DNA of 8,549 nucleotides from Acidobacteriota bacterium (lineage in GTDB: Bacteria > Acidobacteriota > Blastocatellia > Pyrinomonadales > Pyrinomonadaceae). Position 1 is the stretch's first letter. Each line of letters begins with the position of its first letter. This document shows, one piece after another, positions 1 through 6,888 of the stretch. Where the stretch lies: contig JADYZI010000397.1 in the NCBI GenBank assembly GCA_020853255.1, positions 1 to 8,549 of the forward strand, given 5' to 3'. Position numbers and translations under genes: made by a program. The notes under the pieces are model-generated. The model worked only from the letters and a program-made list of their open reading frames with translations, made no database searches and was not told the DNA's origin.

Positions 1-18
1 AATTATCCAGTTGACGGG

Positions 19-2598
19 ATGAAGATCTGCCCAACATGTAAGAAGACCTACGATGATGACGGCCAGAACTTCTGCCTCGATGACGGGGCGACGCTTTTGA
101 AAAAGCGCACCGCCGGCCGTGCAAAAGTAGAAACGTCGCGGGTCAATGAGGTTGTTTCGGTCGCCCTGCTCGGTTTCGCCGTCCTTGTTTTTCTTTGCCT
201 TGTTTCGTATAGCCAAAGCGACCCGACCTTTAACACGGCGTCCTCGCAGCGGACCCAGAATTGGATCGGACGCGTCGGAGCAAACTTTGCCGAGGTCCTT
301 CTGTCGGCGGCCGGTATTGCCGCATATCTTTTTCCAGCCTTGATGGGCCTTATTGCGTGGCGGATATTCAAGTCGCATACGATGCGTCCGCGTGTCAGTC
401 GGGTGATCGGGTTCATTCTTTTTGTGGCTTCGATCTCAGGGGTCGCAAGCCTGATCGGCTGGCACGGCGGGTTGATCGGTGCCTTGTATTCCAGAACAGC
501 GATCTATCTTCTCAGCACCATTGGCGCGGGCATTCTGCTGGCTACGACCCTGATCGTTTCGACCCTGCTTATAACCAACGTTTCCTTTGCGGGTTTTGTC
601 GAGCATTTTGAATTGGCGTGGTCTAACTTCATGGTCCACGTCAACGAATGGCGTGAAAAGCGAAAGCAGGCCCGGGCGGAACTGCACGCGGAAGCCATCG
701 AGCGAAGCGGCAAGAGAAAGATCGTCCGTGTCGGCAAGCTGAACGCCGAACCGCCGCCAACCATAAAGGTGCCGGAGGCGGCCGAGGCCGTAATTCACAG
801 GACAAGGGCCGCAGCGGCAGGTTCCTCAATGGCGGCCAATGCGCCTGCGACAGTTGTGGAGCCGGCGGAAAATCGTACCCGGGCTGACATGCCGCTGCCT
901 GCGATCGGCACCGATGATCCAGCGCGGAACGGTGATATTCCGGACACTATTGTTTCGCCGGAAGCTAACGGACAGCCCGTTGACATGCTCGATGTTCCGA
1001 TCAAACCAAAGCGAACTACGACCGATCTTGATGCATCGGCTCTCCCAAATGCTTTGGGTGATGAGGAGCCGTTCGACGATGAGGAACTTGAGATGGCTGC
1101 GAGGCAGGCCGCTAATTTTGGCGAGTACACCTTGCCTACGAGCGAATTTCTAACTCCAGCGGAAGTAAGCATTGAATTCAATAAGGCCGCATTGCAGCAG
1201 ATCGCGCACGAGTTGGCGGAAAAGACTAAAGAATTCAATGTGGCGGGCAAAGTAATGCACATTATGCCCGGCCCGGTCGTCACGACGTATGAATTCAAAC
1301 CCGATCCGGGTGTGAAATATTCGCGTGTTACGGGCCTCGTTGACGATCTGTGCCTTGCGCTGAAGGCCGAATCGATCCGTATTGACCGAATACCGGGGAA
1401 GGCGTTTGTGGGCATTGAGGTGCCGAACAAGAATCGAGAGACGATCCGGCTGCGTGACGTGATCGAATCAAAAAAATTCAAGGAGTCTGACTCAAAGCTG
1501 ACACTTGCGCTCGGCAAGACCATCGACGGGCTCAACTACGTTGCCGATCTTGCAAAGATGCCGCACCTTCTCATCGCGGGTGCGACCGGAGCGGGAAAAT
1601 CGGTCGGCGTCAATACGCTGGTCGTGTCCATCCTTTACAAGGCCAAGCCGGATGAAGTGAAATTCATCATGGTCGATCCAAAGCGTCTTGAACTTGGCGT
1701 GTACGCCGATATCCCGCATTTAGCAACGCCGATCATTACCGATCCGAAGCGTGCCGCCGTCGCGTTAAAATGGGCGGTCAGCGAAATGGAACGCCGGTAC
1801 AAATATCTGGCCGGCCTGGGTGTTCGAAACATCGACGGCTACAACGTCGAGGCAAAACGCCGCAACGACAACGGCCACCTGGATGATAATGGCGAGCCGT
1901 ATCAGAAGCTGCCTTATATTGTCTGTATAATCGACGAACTTGCCGACCTGATGATGGTCAGCGGCAAAGAGGTTGAGGAATCCATCACGCGGCTGGCTCA
2001 GATGGCCCGAGCTGTCGGCATTCATCTGGTGCTTGCGACCCAACGGCCTTCGGTCGATGTCATCACCGGTTTGATCAAGGCGAATTTTCCGGCACGCATT
2101 TCGTTCAGAGTCTCATCGAAGGTAGATTCGCGTACGATCATCGACGGCAATGGAGCTGAAGGCCTGCTCGGTCGCGGCGATATGCTCTATTTGCCGCCCG
2201 CAAGTTCGCAGGTCGTTCGGGTGCACGGCGCGTTCGTTGATGAAAAAGAGATCGCGGAGATCGTCAATCACATCAAGGCCCAGGTTGAAGGGCCGATCGT
2301 CTATGATGAATCGATCACTAAGACGGACGAAGAGATGGACGATGCAGACGATCTGCCGGGCAAGCGTGACCCGCTATTCTGGGATGCGGTGAAATCGGTC
2401 GTTCACGCGAAACGAGCCTCAACCTCGCTGCTCCAGCGGCATCTTCGTATCGGCTATGGCCGTGCCGCCGCTATCCTGGACGCAATGGTCCGCGAGGGCT
2501 ATATAGGCGACATGGACGGCTCAACCCGAGCGCGGCCCGTTCTGCCAAAGGCGTACGAAGATCTGCAGGATGTGATTGAGATGGGGCAAGAGGTTTAG
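19..2598 (+). CDS. ftsK: FtsK/SpoIIIE-type septal DNA translocase with an N-terminal zinc-ribbon-like leader
   Basis: This is a membrane-anchored, ATP-driven DNA pump that clears and sorts chromosomal DNA at the division septum. The 859 residues are close in size to SpoIIIE-type short forms and much shorter than E. coli FtsK. Residues 1-24 form a CPTC...FCLDDG leader (Cys4, Cys7, Cys19). Four hydrophobic segments follow at about 45-64, 90-114, 127-147 and 161-186, then a charged, Ala/Pro-rich linker to about 380. The motor has a Walker A motif GATGAGKS (521-528), a Walker B motif ending in DE (634-640, then LADLMM) and the conserved stretches ATQRPSVDVITG and GLLGRGDMLYLPP. The C-terminal gamma winged helix (about 783-842, with STSLLQRHLRIGYGRAA) is the part that reads DNA polarity signals in this family. 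ATG at 19 is chosen because the leader begins there, but the frame stays open to the window edge (six codons), so a start further upstream cannot be excluded. No strong ribosome-binding site is visible in the 18 bases present. Confidence 0.96.
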   Translation: MKICPTCKKTYDDDGQNFCLDDGATLLKKRTAGRAKVETSRVNEVVSVALLGFAVLVFLCLVSYSQSDPTFNTASSQRTQNWIGRVGANFAEVLLSAAGIAAYLFPALMGLIAWRIFKSHTMRPRVSRVIGFILFVASISGVASLIGWHGGLIGALYSRTAIYLLSTIGAGILLATTLIVSTLLITNVSFAGFVEHFELAWSNFMVHVNEWREKRKQARAELHAEAIERSGKRKIVRVGKLNAEPPPTIKVPEAAEAVIHRTRAAAAGSSMAANAPATVVEPAENRTRADMPLPAIGTDDPARNGDIPDTIVSPEANGQPVDMLDVPIKPKRTTTDLDASALPNALGDEEPFDDEELEMAARQAANFGEYTLPTSEFLTPAEVSIEFNKAALQQIAHELAEKTKEFNVAGKVMHIMPGPVVTTYEFKPDPGVKYSRVTGLVDDLCLALKAESIRIDRIPGKAFVGIEVPNKNRETIRLRDVIESKKFKESDSKLTLALGKTIDGLNYVADLAKMPHLLIAGATGAGKSVGVNTLVVSILYKAKPDEVKFIMVDPKRLELGVYADIPHLATPIITDPKRAAVALKWAVSEMERRYKYLAGLGVRNIDGYNVEAKRRNDNGHLDDNGEPYQKLPYIVCIIDELADLMMVSGKEVEESITRLAQMARAVGIHLVLATQRPSVDVITGLIKANFPARISFRVSSKVDSRTIIDGNGAEGLLGRGDMLYLPPASSQVVRVHGAFVDEKEIAEIVNHIKAQVEGPIVYDESITKTDEEMDDADDLPGKRDPLFWDAVKSVVHAKRASTSLLQRHLRIGYGRAAAILDAMVREGYIGDMDGSTRARPVLPKAYEDLQDVIEMGQEV

Positions 2599-2648
2599 CT
2601 GAAGCTAATCCGAATTGAAAGATCCTGAACGTAGACACAACCAGTTTT

Positions 2649-3038
2649 GTGAATTTTCGGTATTTTCTTCTTCTTGTGGCGGCATTGTCCGTCGCCGCGT
2701 GTTTCGATAGCAGTCGATCGAGCGTTGACCGAGCGGTTGCCGCGAACACTGAAATTGCAAATTCCGGATCTGAAATGTTAAGTTCCAAATCTGAAATTTC
2801 AAATTCCAGATCGGAGCTCTCAGACGAAAAGAGAGCTTCGTCACAACAACTAAATATCAACACAGCGTCCGCGGATGACCTCCTGCGTCTTCCGCATGTA
2901 GGGCCGGTAGTAGCCGGAAAGATCATCGAATATCGGGATAAATTCGGGCCGTTCAAAAGGATTGAAGAACTAATGATGATCGACGGCATGAGTGATGCCC
3001 GATTCCGCCGCATTCGATCATTGATTCGTGTAGAATAG
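2649..3038 (+). CDS. comEA: ComEA-like helix-hairpin-helix DNA-binding lipoprotein
   Basis: Predicted small DNA-binding protein on the outer face of the cytoplasmic membrane, the likely DNA receptor that hands double-stranded DNA to ComEC during transformation. It has 129 residues. Residues 1-17 are a signal sequence ending in a lipobox (VAAC, Cys18), so the mature protein would be lipid-anchored. A Ser-rich linker (about 20-66) follows and contains three heptapeptide repeats. The HhH domain (67-129) starts with LNINTASADDLLRLPHVGP and continues through IIEYRDKFGPFK, the usual ComEA signature. The second hairpin (IDGMSDARF) is less canonical than the first. The start is GTG at 2649: the signal peptide begins there, an in-frame TGA at 2616 limits extension, and no clear Shine-Dalgarno is seen. 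It lies 50 bases after ftsK and 8 bases before comEC, a classic comEA-comEC arrangement. HhH lipoproteins with other roles exist, but the comEC neighbour makes a competence role most likely. Confidence 0.85.
   Translation: MNFRYFLLLVAALSVAACFDSSRSSVDRAVAANTEIANSGSEMLSSKSEISNSRSELSDEKRASSQQLNINTASADDLLRLPHVGPVVAGKIIEYRDKFGPFKRIEELMMIDGMSDARFRRIRSLIRVE
2760..2822 (+). repeat. Three tandem 21-base in-frame repeats in the ComEA linker
   Basis: Three units (2760-2780, 2781-2801, 2802-2822) align without gaps around a core TTCC..ATCTGAAAT. Units 1 and 2 match at 16 of 21 bases, and units 2 and 3 at 15 of 21. They encode heptapeptides NSGSEML, SSKSEIS and NSRSELS (residues 38-58). The stretch is AT-richer than its surroundings. 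A partial fourth unit (CTGAAATTGCA) may precede it. The period of seven residues keeps the frame, so the array lengthens a flexible linker without breaking the gene. Confidence 0.8.
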
Positions 3039-3046
3039 ACGCCCGA

Positions 3047-5719
3047 GTGCCCATCAATTCAAGCCGCCCACAGCTCTCGTCAGTACCGTTGCTTTTCCTC
3101 TCGGCTGCCTTTGCGGCAGGAATTGCCGTGTCTTCGTTGGTTCCGGTCCACCTTGTTGTCCTGCTCGCGGCCTGCGTACTGGCGGCGATAACTGCGTTCC
3201 TGGCAGTGGGCTCACGGTTTGCGACTGCGTTCATTTTACTGGCGTTCGTTCTCGCCGGAGCCAGCGTTTATCAGGCCCAGATCGCATCGATCACGCCCGA
3301 GCGCATACGCTCGATCTACGATAGCCTGGAGATCGCTTCCGGAAGCCCCGTTGAGTTGACCGGAACTATCGCTGGCCGTCCGGAGATTGGAAACGGTGGC
3401 ATTTTCATCCGCCTCGATGTTGCGTCGATAAGATCCCACGATATCAATCGTTCAGTTTCGGGTACGGTCAGGCTGTTTGCGGCGGCTGACACGCCGGAAA
3501 TGCAGGCAGATCTTGATCGCCTGGACCTCGAGCCAGGTTCTCAGGTTCGCGTTTCAACGACTCTCGACCGCGATGACGAGTTCCGAAACCCCGGAGTGAT
3601 GTCGAGGAAAACTATTCTCGATTGGCAGGGAATCGACGCAACCGGGACGATAAAGAGCCCGCTGCTTGTCGAGGTTCTCGGGCGGCCGGACTGGAGATCT
3701 CCTCGGCCCGATCTCGATATTCGCGAGGGCCTGATCGCAAGATTTCGCGAACGTTTTAGCCCGCAGGTTGCGGGAGTGATGATCGCATCGCTGCTCGGGA
3801 ACAAGAGTTTTCTCGACAAGGAAACGGCCGATATTTTTCGTGAAGGCGGCACTTTTCACATCCTCGTTATATCGGGGTTTCATATAACATTTATCGGCGG
3901 AATTGCCGCGCTGTTCATTGGCCTGTTGACGCAGCGGAAATGGGTACAGTTTGTCGGCGCCTGCGGATTCCTGTGGCTCTATACCTTCGCGGTCGGGGCC
4001 GAGGTGCCTGTCGTCCGGGCGAGTTTGATGTTTACCATCCTTTCGTTTTCATACGTCATCCACCGCACCGGATCGCTTGCGAATGCATTGGGAGCGTGCG
4101 GGCTTATCCTGCTCGCGTGGCGTCCCGCCGATCTGTTCACGCCATCCTTTCAACTGACTTTCGTTAGCGTTGGGGCGATCGTCCTGGCAGGCTTTCCCGT
4201 GATAAAGGCAATGAGATCGATCGGAGAATGGACGCCGGACTCCGTAAGGCCGTTCCCCGCAAATGTCCCAAAATGGCTCAGTTGCTTTTGCGAAACACTG
4301 TATTGGAATCCGAAGCGGTGGAAGATGGATAGTACCCGGAACGTGTGGTCCGCCAACCTTTTCAAATCGCCTTTATTCGCCATCCGCCGAAACACTCAGA
4401 AATGTTTAGCCTATCTTTTTGAGGGAGTTCTCGTCTCGGTGATCGTCCAGATCGCGATGCTGCCGCTGGTCGTACATTACTTTCATCGGGTTGTCCCGAT
4501 CTCGGTGCTTGCGAATCTCTGGGTTGGATGTTTTATCGCGCTTGAATCATTTACCGCCTTCGCCGCGCTGCTTGCCTCTACAATAAGCGAGGCGTTGGCA
4601 TTGCCATTTACACAACTGGCGGAGATGCTTCATTGGCTTTTGGTCTCGGTGCCGGGTGTCTTTTCCGACATTGGCTGGCTCAGTTTTCGGGTTCCGGTGT
4701 ATGCCGGGCTTGAGGGCGGCTTGTACGGCGCATATTTTGGGTTTGTCGCGTTGGCCGGTTTCGCAGTTTTTCTCTGGGACCCTTTTGGGTTATCGAAAGG
4801 TTCGGTCTTTAGGAGGGCAGTGCTTGTTCCGGCATTCGGGACCATTCTCACCGCGGCGATCATCATTTTTCATCCATTCAATGCACCCGGGCCGGACGGC
4901 CGCCTGCATGTGGAATTTCTCGATGTCGGCCAGGGCGATTCTATCTTTATAAAATTTCCGAATGGCGAGACCCTGCTGGTTGACGGCGGCGGCCGAACAT
5001 CGTATCGGAATGAAGGAGATGAACCCTTCGAACCGGACCGGGCGTCGATCGGAGAGACCGTGGTCTCCGAATTTCTCTGGGAAAAAGGCTATTCGCGGAT
5101 CGACCATCTCGTTGGCACGCATGCCGATGCCGATCATATTCAAGGGTTAGCCGATGTGGCGGCAAACTTCCAAATAGGTATGGCCTGGTTCGGACGGCCG
5201 CAGAGGGATGATCCAGACCAGTTGAGGCTCGAAGCCGTGCTCGATCGACGTGGCGTGCCGGTCGAAGATCTGACGCGGGGTGAACGATTCGAGGTCGGAG
5301 GGGTCATTATCGAAGTCCTCAACCCGCCTGCGGATGTAACCGGGCTATGGCAAGAGAATGATCGTTCTATTGTACTTCGTCTTACGTACGGAGCGCGTTC
5401 ATTTCTGCTCGCCGGAGATATCGAGCAAATAGCCGAGTCTGAGATCATCGGTCCCGGATTGAAGGCAGACGTCTTAAAGGTCCCGCACCATGGAAGCCGT
5501 ACATCGTCAACCTCAGCGTTTGTCGGATCAACACGGCCCCAATTCGCCATAATCTCGGTCGGCCGCTTGTCGCAATTCGGGCATCCGCATCGGGAGGTCG
5601 TCGAACGATGGCGCGCGGCCGGCGCCGAGGTCTTGACCACCGGCAACAACGGAACGATCTCATTCAGTACGGATGGGCAGGATCTTGCGGTTGGGACTTT
5701 TGTTCGAAATAACGATTAG
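3047..5719 (+). CDS. comEC: ComEC/Rec2-family DNA internalization channel
   Basis: Polytopic inner-membrane protein that carries one strand of transforming DNA into the cytoplasm. At 890 residues it is somewhat longer than typical members. The order is canonical: N-terminal membrane helices (about 11-75), a soluble OB-fold-like region (about 95-215), the multi-helix competence domain (about 225-560, with HILVISGFHITFIGG near 271-285 matching the family's SGLH signature), and a C-terminal metallo-beta-lactamase-like domain (about 617-880). The last holds FLDVGQGDS, the metal-binding set THADADH (His692, Asp694, Asp696, His697), LLAGD (Asp791), HHG (814-816) and GHPH (845-848). All expected metal ligands appear present, which fits a working nuclease domain. 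A loop at about 390-455 is unusually long and rich in Trp, Lys and Arg. The GTG start at 3047 is chosen because it keeps the first helix and lies 8 bases after comEA; the ribosome-binding site is weak, suggesting translational coupling. Confidence 0.96.
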   Translation: MPINSSRPQLSSVPLLFLSAAFAAGIAVSSLVPVHLVVLLAACVLAAITAFLAVGSRFATAFILLAFVLAGASVYQAQIASITPERIRSIYDSLEIASGSPVELTGTIAGRPEIGNGGIFIRLDVASIRSHDINRSVSGTVRLFAAADTPEMQADLDRLDLEPGSQVRVSTTLDRDDEFRNPGVMSRKTILDWQGIDATGTIKSPLLVEVLGRPDWRSPRPDLDIREGLIARFRERFSPQVAGVMIASLLGNKSFLDKETADIFREGGTFHILVISGFHITFIGGIAALFIGLLTQRKWVQFVGACGFLWLYTFAVGAEVPVVRASLMFTILSFSYVIHRTGSLANALGACGLILLAWRPADLFTPSFQLTFVSVGAIVLAGFPVIKAMRSIGEWTPDSVRPFPANVPKWLSCFCETLYWNPKRWKMDSTRNVWSANLFKSPLFAIRRNTQKCLAYLFEGVLVSVIVQIAMLPLVVHYFHRVVPISVLANLWVGCFIALESFTAFAALLASTISEALALPFTQLAEMLHWLLVSVPGVFSDIGWLSFRVPVYAGLEGGLYGAYFGFVALAGFAVFLWDPFGLSKGSVFRRAVLVPAFGTILTAAIIIFHPFNAPGPDGRLHVEFLDVGQGDSIFIKFPNGETLLVDGGGRTSYRNEGDEPFEPDRASIGETVVSEFLWEKGYSRIDHLVGTHADADHIQGLADVAANFQIGMAWFGRPQRDDPDQLRLEAVLDRRGVPVEDLTRGERFEVGGVIIEVLNPPADVTGLWQENDRSIVLRLTYGARSFLLAGDIEQIAESEIIGPGLKADVLKVPHHGSRTSSTSAFVGSTRPQFAIISVGRLSQFGHPHREVVERWRAAGAEVLTTGNNGTISFSTDGQDLAVGTFVRNND

Positions 5720-5733
5720 CGGAGAAGGAGGCA

Positions 5734-5780
5734 AAATAGGATGTCCCAAAAGTGCGGAGAAGGTTTCGGACATCCTATTT
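5734..5780. terminator. Hairpin between convergent genes, likely bidirectional terminator
   Basis: A perfect 13-base inverted repeat, AAATAGGATGTCC (5734-5746) and GGACATCCTATTT (5768-5780), can extend by three A-T pairs beyond one C-C mismatch, leaving a loop of about 13 bases. It sits 14 bases after the comEC stop and 7 bases after the end of the minus-strand lipoprotein gene, the expected place for a shared terminator. The T runs are short: TTTT on the minus-strand side and TTTG on the plus side. The loop repeats ten bases (GCGGAGAAGG) found just before the hairpin at 5719-5728. Confidence 0.65.
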
Positions 5781-5848
5781 GTATCACTCAGGCCGCGGGC
5801 CGTTCGATGCCGGCCGCTAGTTTCCAATTTCCGCCGTCTTTCACGTAG
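5741..5848 (+). CDS. Possible 35-residue small ORF with a strong Shine-Dalgarno
   Basis: AAGGAGG at 5725-5731 lies 9 bases before an ATG at 5741, better than the site of any annotated plus-strand gene in the window. The frame runs 35 codons to TAG (5846-5848) and begins MSQKCGEGFGHPICITQ, with two cysteines, then ends in a Ser/Phe/Pro-rich tail. The ATG lies inside the left arm of the terminator hairpin, and the 3' half runs antisense over the end of the lipoprotein gene. I recognise no family. It may be a chance frame created by the hairpin. The call rests on the ribosome-binding site alone. Confidence 0.2.
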   Translation: MSQKCGEGFGHPICITQAAGRSMPAASFQFPPSFT

Positions 5849-6732
5849 ACGTTCGTGCCCCAAAGAGTTTGGAGTTTTTGGCCGTCACAGGTGCCGTCGG
5901 CGGTCCCTTTGAAGTTGAGAATAGCCACCGTTGGCGAGAGCATCGTGGCCGAAGCATCGCTCAGGTTTACGCTCTTGATATCGCACGTGCCGCCAGTCCA
6001 GGCTTTGATCGTGTCCGCCTGATTTCCGGTATAGTCACCGTAAGGGCCAATGAACCCAAGGGTTTTCATCGTTATTTCTTCAAGCTTCTTGGCGTCGCGT
6101 GCCTTCCATGCCTCCCAGCCGGACTTTTCGACTGCCAACAGTGCATCAACATTTGCATCCGGCGCTGTTTTGGCATCTTCCGTCTTTTCGGATGGCGGAG
6201 GCGGCATTTTTGGCGGATTCTTGGCATCGGCGATCAGCGTTTCGGCATGAAACGACCCCACCCATTTGTCGCCGCTGCGCGTCCAAACGCTTAGAGCACG
6301 CGTGGGCGAAGGTATTTTATCGCCTCCGCATGTACCGTCGAACGTAGCTTTATAGACGGTGGCGTAAGTATCCTGGTCGATCGGGATCATTTGCGGATCG
6401 TCAAGCGACCAGCTTTTTACGTCGCATTTCATATCGCCGGCCATTTTTACCATCTCGGCTTTGCCCATATGGCTGCCGCGGTCGTAGCTTACGAATTTGT
6501 CGCTGAGCATGGCTTCAAAATGTGCTCCATCGCCTTTGACGAAGGCCTCGTTTGCCTTTTTATCCATTTCGAACAGCGCTTCCTTGGAAGGAGCGGCGGC
6601 GACTGGTTTTGCGTTTGCGTTCGATGCGTTCGAGTTTGCGTTGTGGTTCGTGTTCGCCGTATTGGCGGCGGGTTGACAGCCCGCCGTAAATGCTGCCGCT
6701 ACGAGCACGCATATGCTGATGATTCTCTTCAT
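5788..6732 (-). CDS. Lipoprotein with two DUF4440/SnoaL-like (NTF2-fold) domains
   Basis: Predicted cell-envelope lipoprotein of unknown function. Of its 314 residues, 1-18 form a signal sequence with lipobox TAGC (Cys19; Thr at -3 is slightly off consensus). An Asn/Ala-rich tether (20-42) follows, then two related domains at about 47-168 and 195-312, joined by a Pro-rich linker (PPKMPPPP). Each domain begins with an E/D-rich helix of the DUF4440 type (EMDKKANEAFVKGD; AVEKSGWEAWKARD) and ends in a W-containing strand (DKWVGSFHAE; GNWKLAAGIE). Each has a Cys pair 32 residues apart (103/135 and 250/282) in the same local context (CDVKS...DGTCGG; CDIKS...DGTCDG), which supports an internal duplication and possible disulfides. 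NTF2-fold domains of this kind bind small molecules or act as enzymes, but no catalytic set is obvious. The start is supported by AAAGGAG 11 bases upstream. The gene follows iaaA on the same strand after 156 bases. Confidence 0.82.
   Translation of the reverse strand: MKRIISICVLVAAAFTAGCQPAANTANTNHNANSNASNANAKPVAAAPSKEALFEMDKKANEAFVKGDGAHFEAMLSDKFVSYDRGSHMGKAEMVKMAGDMKCDVKSWSLDDPQMIPIDQDTYATVYKATFDGTCGGDKIPSPTRALSVWTRSGDKWVGSFHAETLIADAKNPPKMPPPPSEKTEDAKTAPDANVDALLAVEKSGWEAWKARDAKKLEEITMKTLGFIGPYGDYTGNQADTIKAWTGGTCDIKSVNLSDASATMLSPTVAILNFKGTADGTCDGQKLQTLWGTNVYVKDGGNWKLAAGIERPAA
6607..6675 (-). repeat. Low-complexity Asn/Ala coding tract
   Basis: This stretch encodes residues 20-42 of the lipoprotein, built from irregular GAACGC and GCAAAC units on the minus strand. 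It gives a flexible Asn/Ala tether just after the lipidated cysteine. Such tracts commonly vary in length between strains; that is inference here. Confidence 0.6.
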
Positions 6733-6743
6733 ATTCTTGGCTT

Positions 6744-6750
6744 CTCCTTT
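6744..6750 (-). promoter_or_regulatory. Ribosome-binding site of the lipoprotein gene
   Basis: AAAGGAG on the minus strand, with 11 bases between it and the ATG at 6732. It fixes the start just before the signal peptide. The rest of 6733-6888 (156 bases) shows no hairpin worth calling a terminator for iaaA and no convincing -35/-10 pair, so read-through from iaaA is possible. Confidence 0.7.
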
Positions 6751-6888
6751 CGTCTATTCGGTAGATCGACCGTGGAAGTTCGTCGGCCAAGCCGTTCCGC
6801 GTAATGAACAAAACGATCCGGCCCCAAAGTAAAGCTCAGTTGGTGAGAATTCGGGAACTATTGCACACTTTCAGAAAAGATACAATGG

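Noticed and set aside
795..1535. A 246-codon open frame antisense to ftsK
   Set aside because: It lies wholly within the clear FtsK coding region, over the linker and motor, has Ser/Arg-rich composition typical of a shadow frame, and matches no family I recognise.
2595..2608. Short inverted repeat TTAGC-TGAA-GCTAA at the ftsK stop
   Set aside because: A five-base AT-containing stem without a T run is too weak to call a terminator.
2760..2822. Reading the 21-base repeats as a CRISPR-like array
   Set aside because: The units are contiguous with no unique spacers, only three copies, and lie within a coding frame.
5869..6294. A plus-strand open frame of 141 codons over the lipoprotein gene
   Set aside because: It is antisense to a gene with a signal peptide, a good ribosome-binding site and recognisable domains. 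It shows no motif of its own.
6733..6888. Search for a promoter and terminator between iaaA and the lipoprotein gene
   Set aside because: The best pair, TTGTAT with 17 bases to AATAGT on the minus strand, matches consensus at only 3 and 4 of 6 positions, and no stable hairpin follows the iaaA stop.
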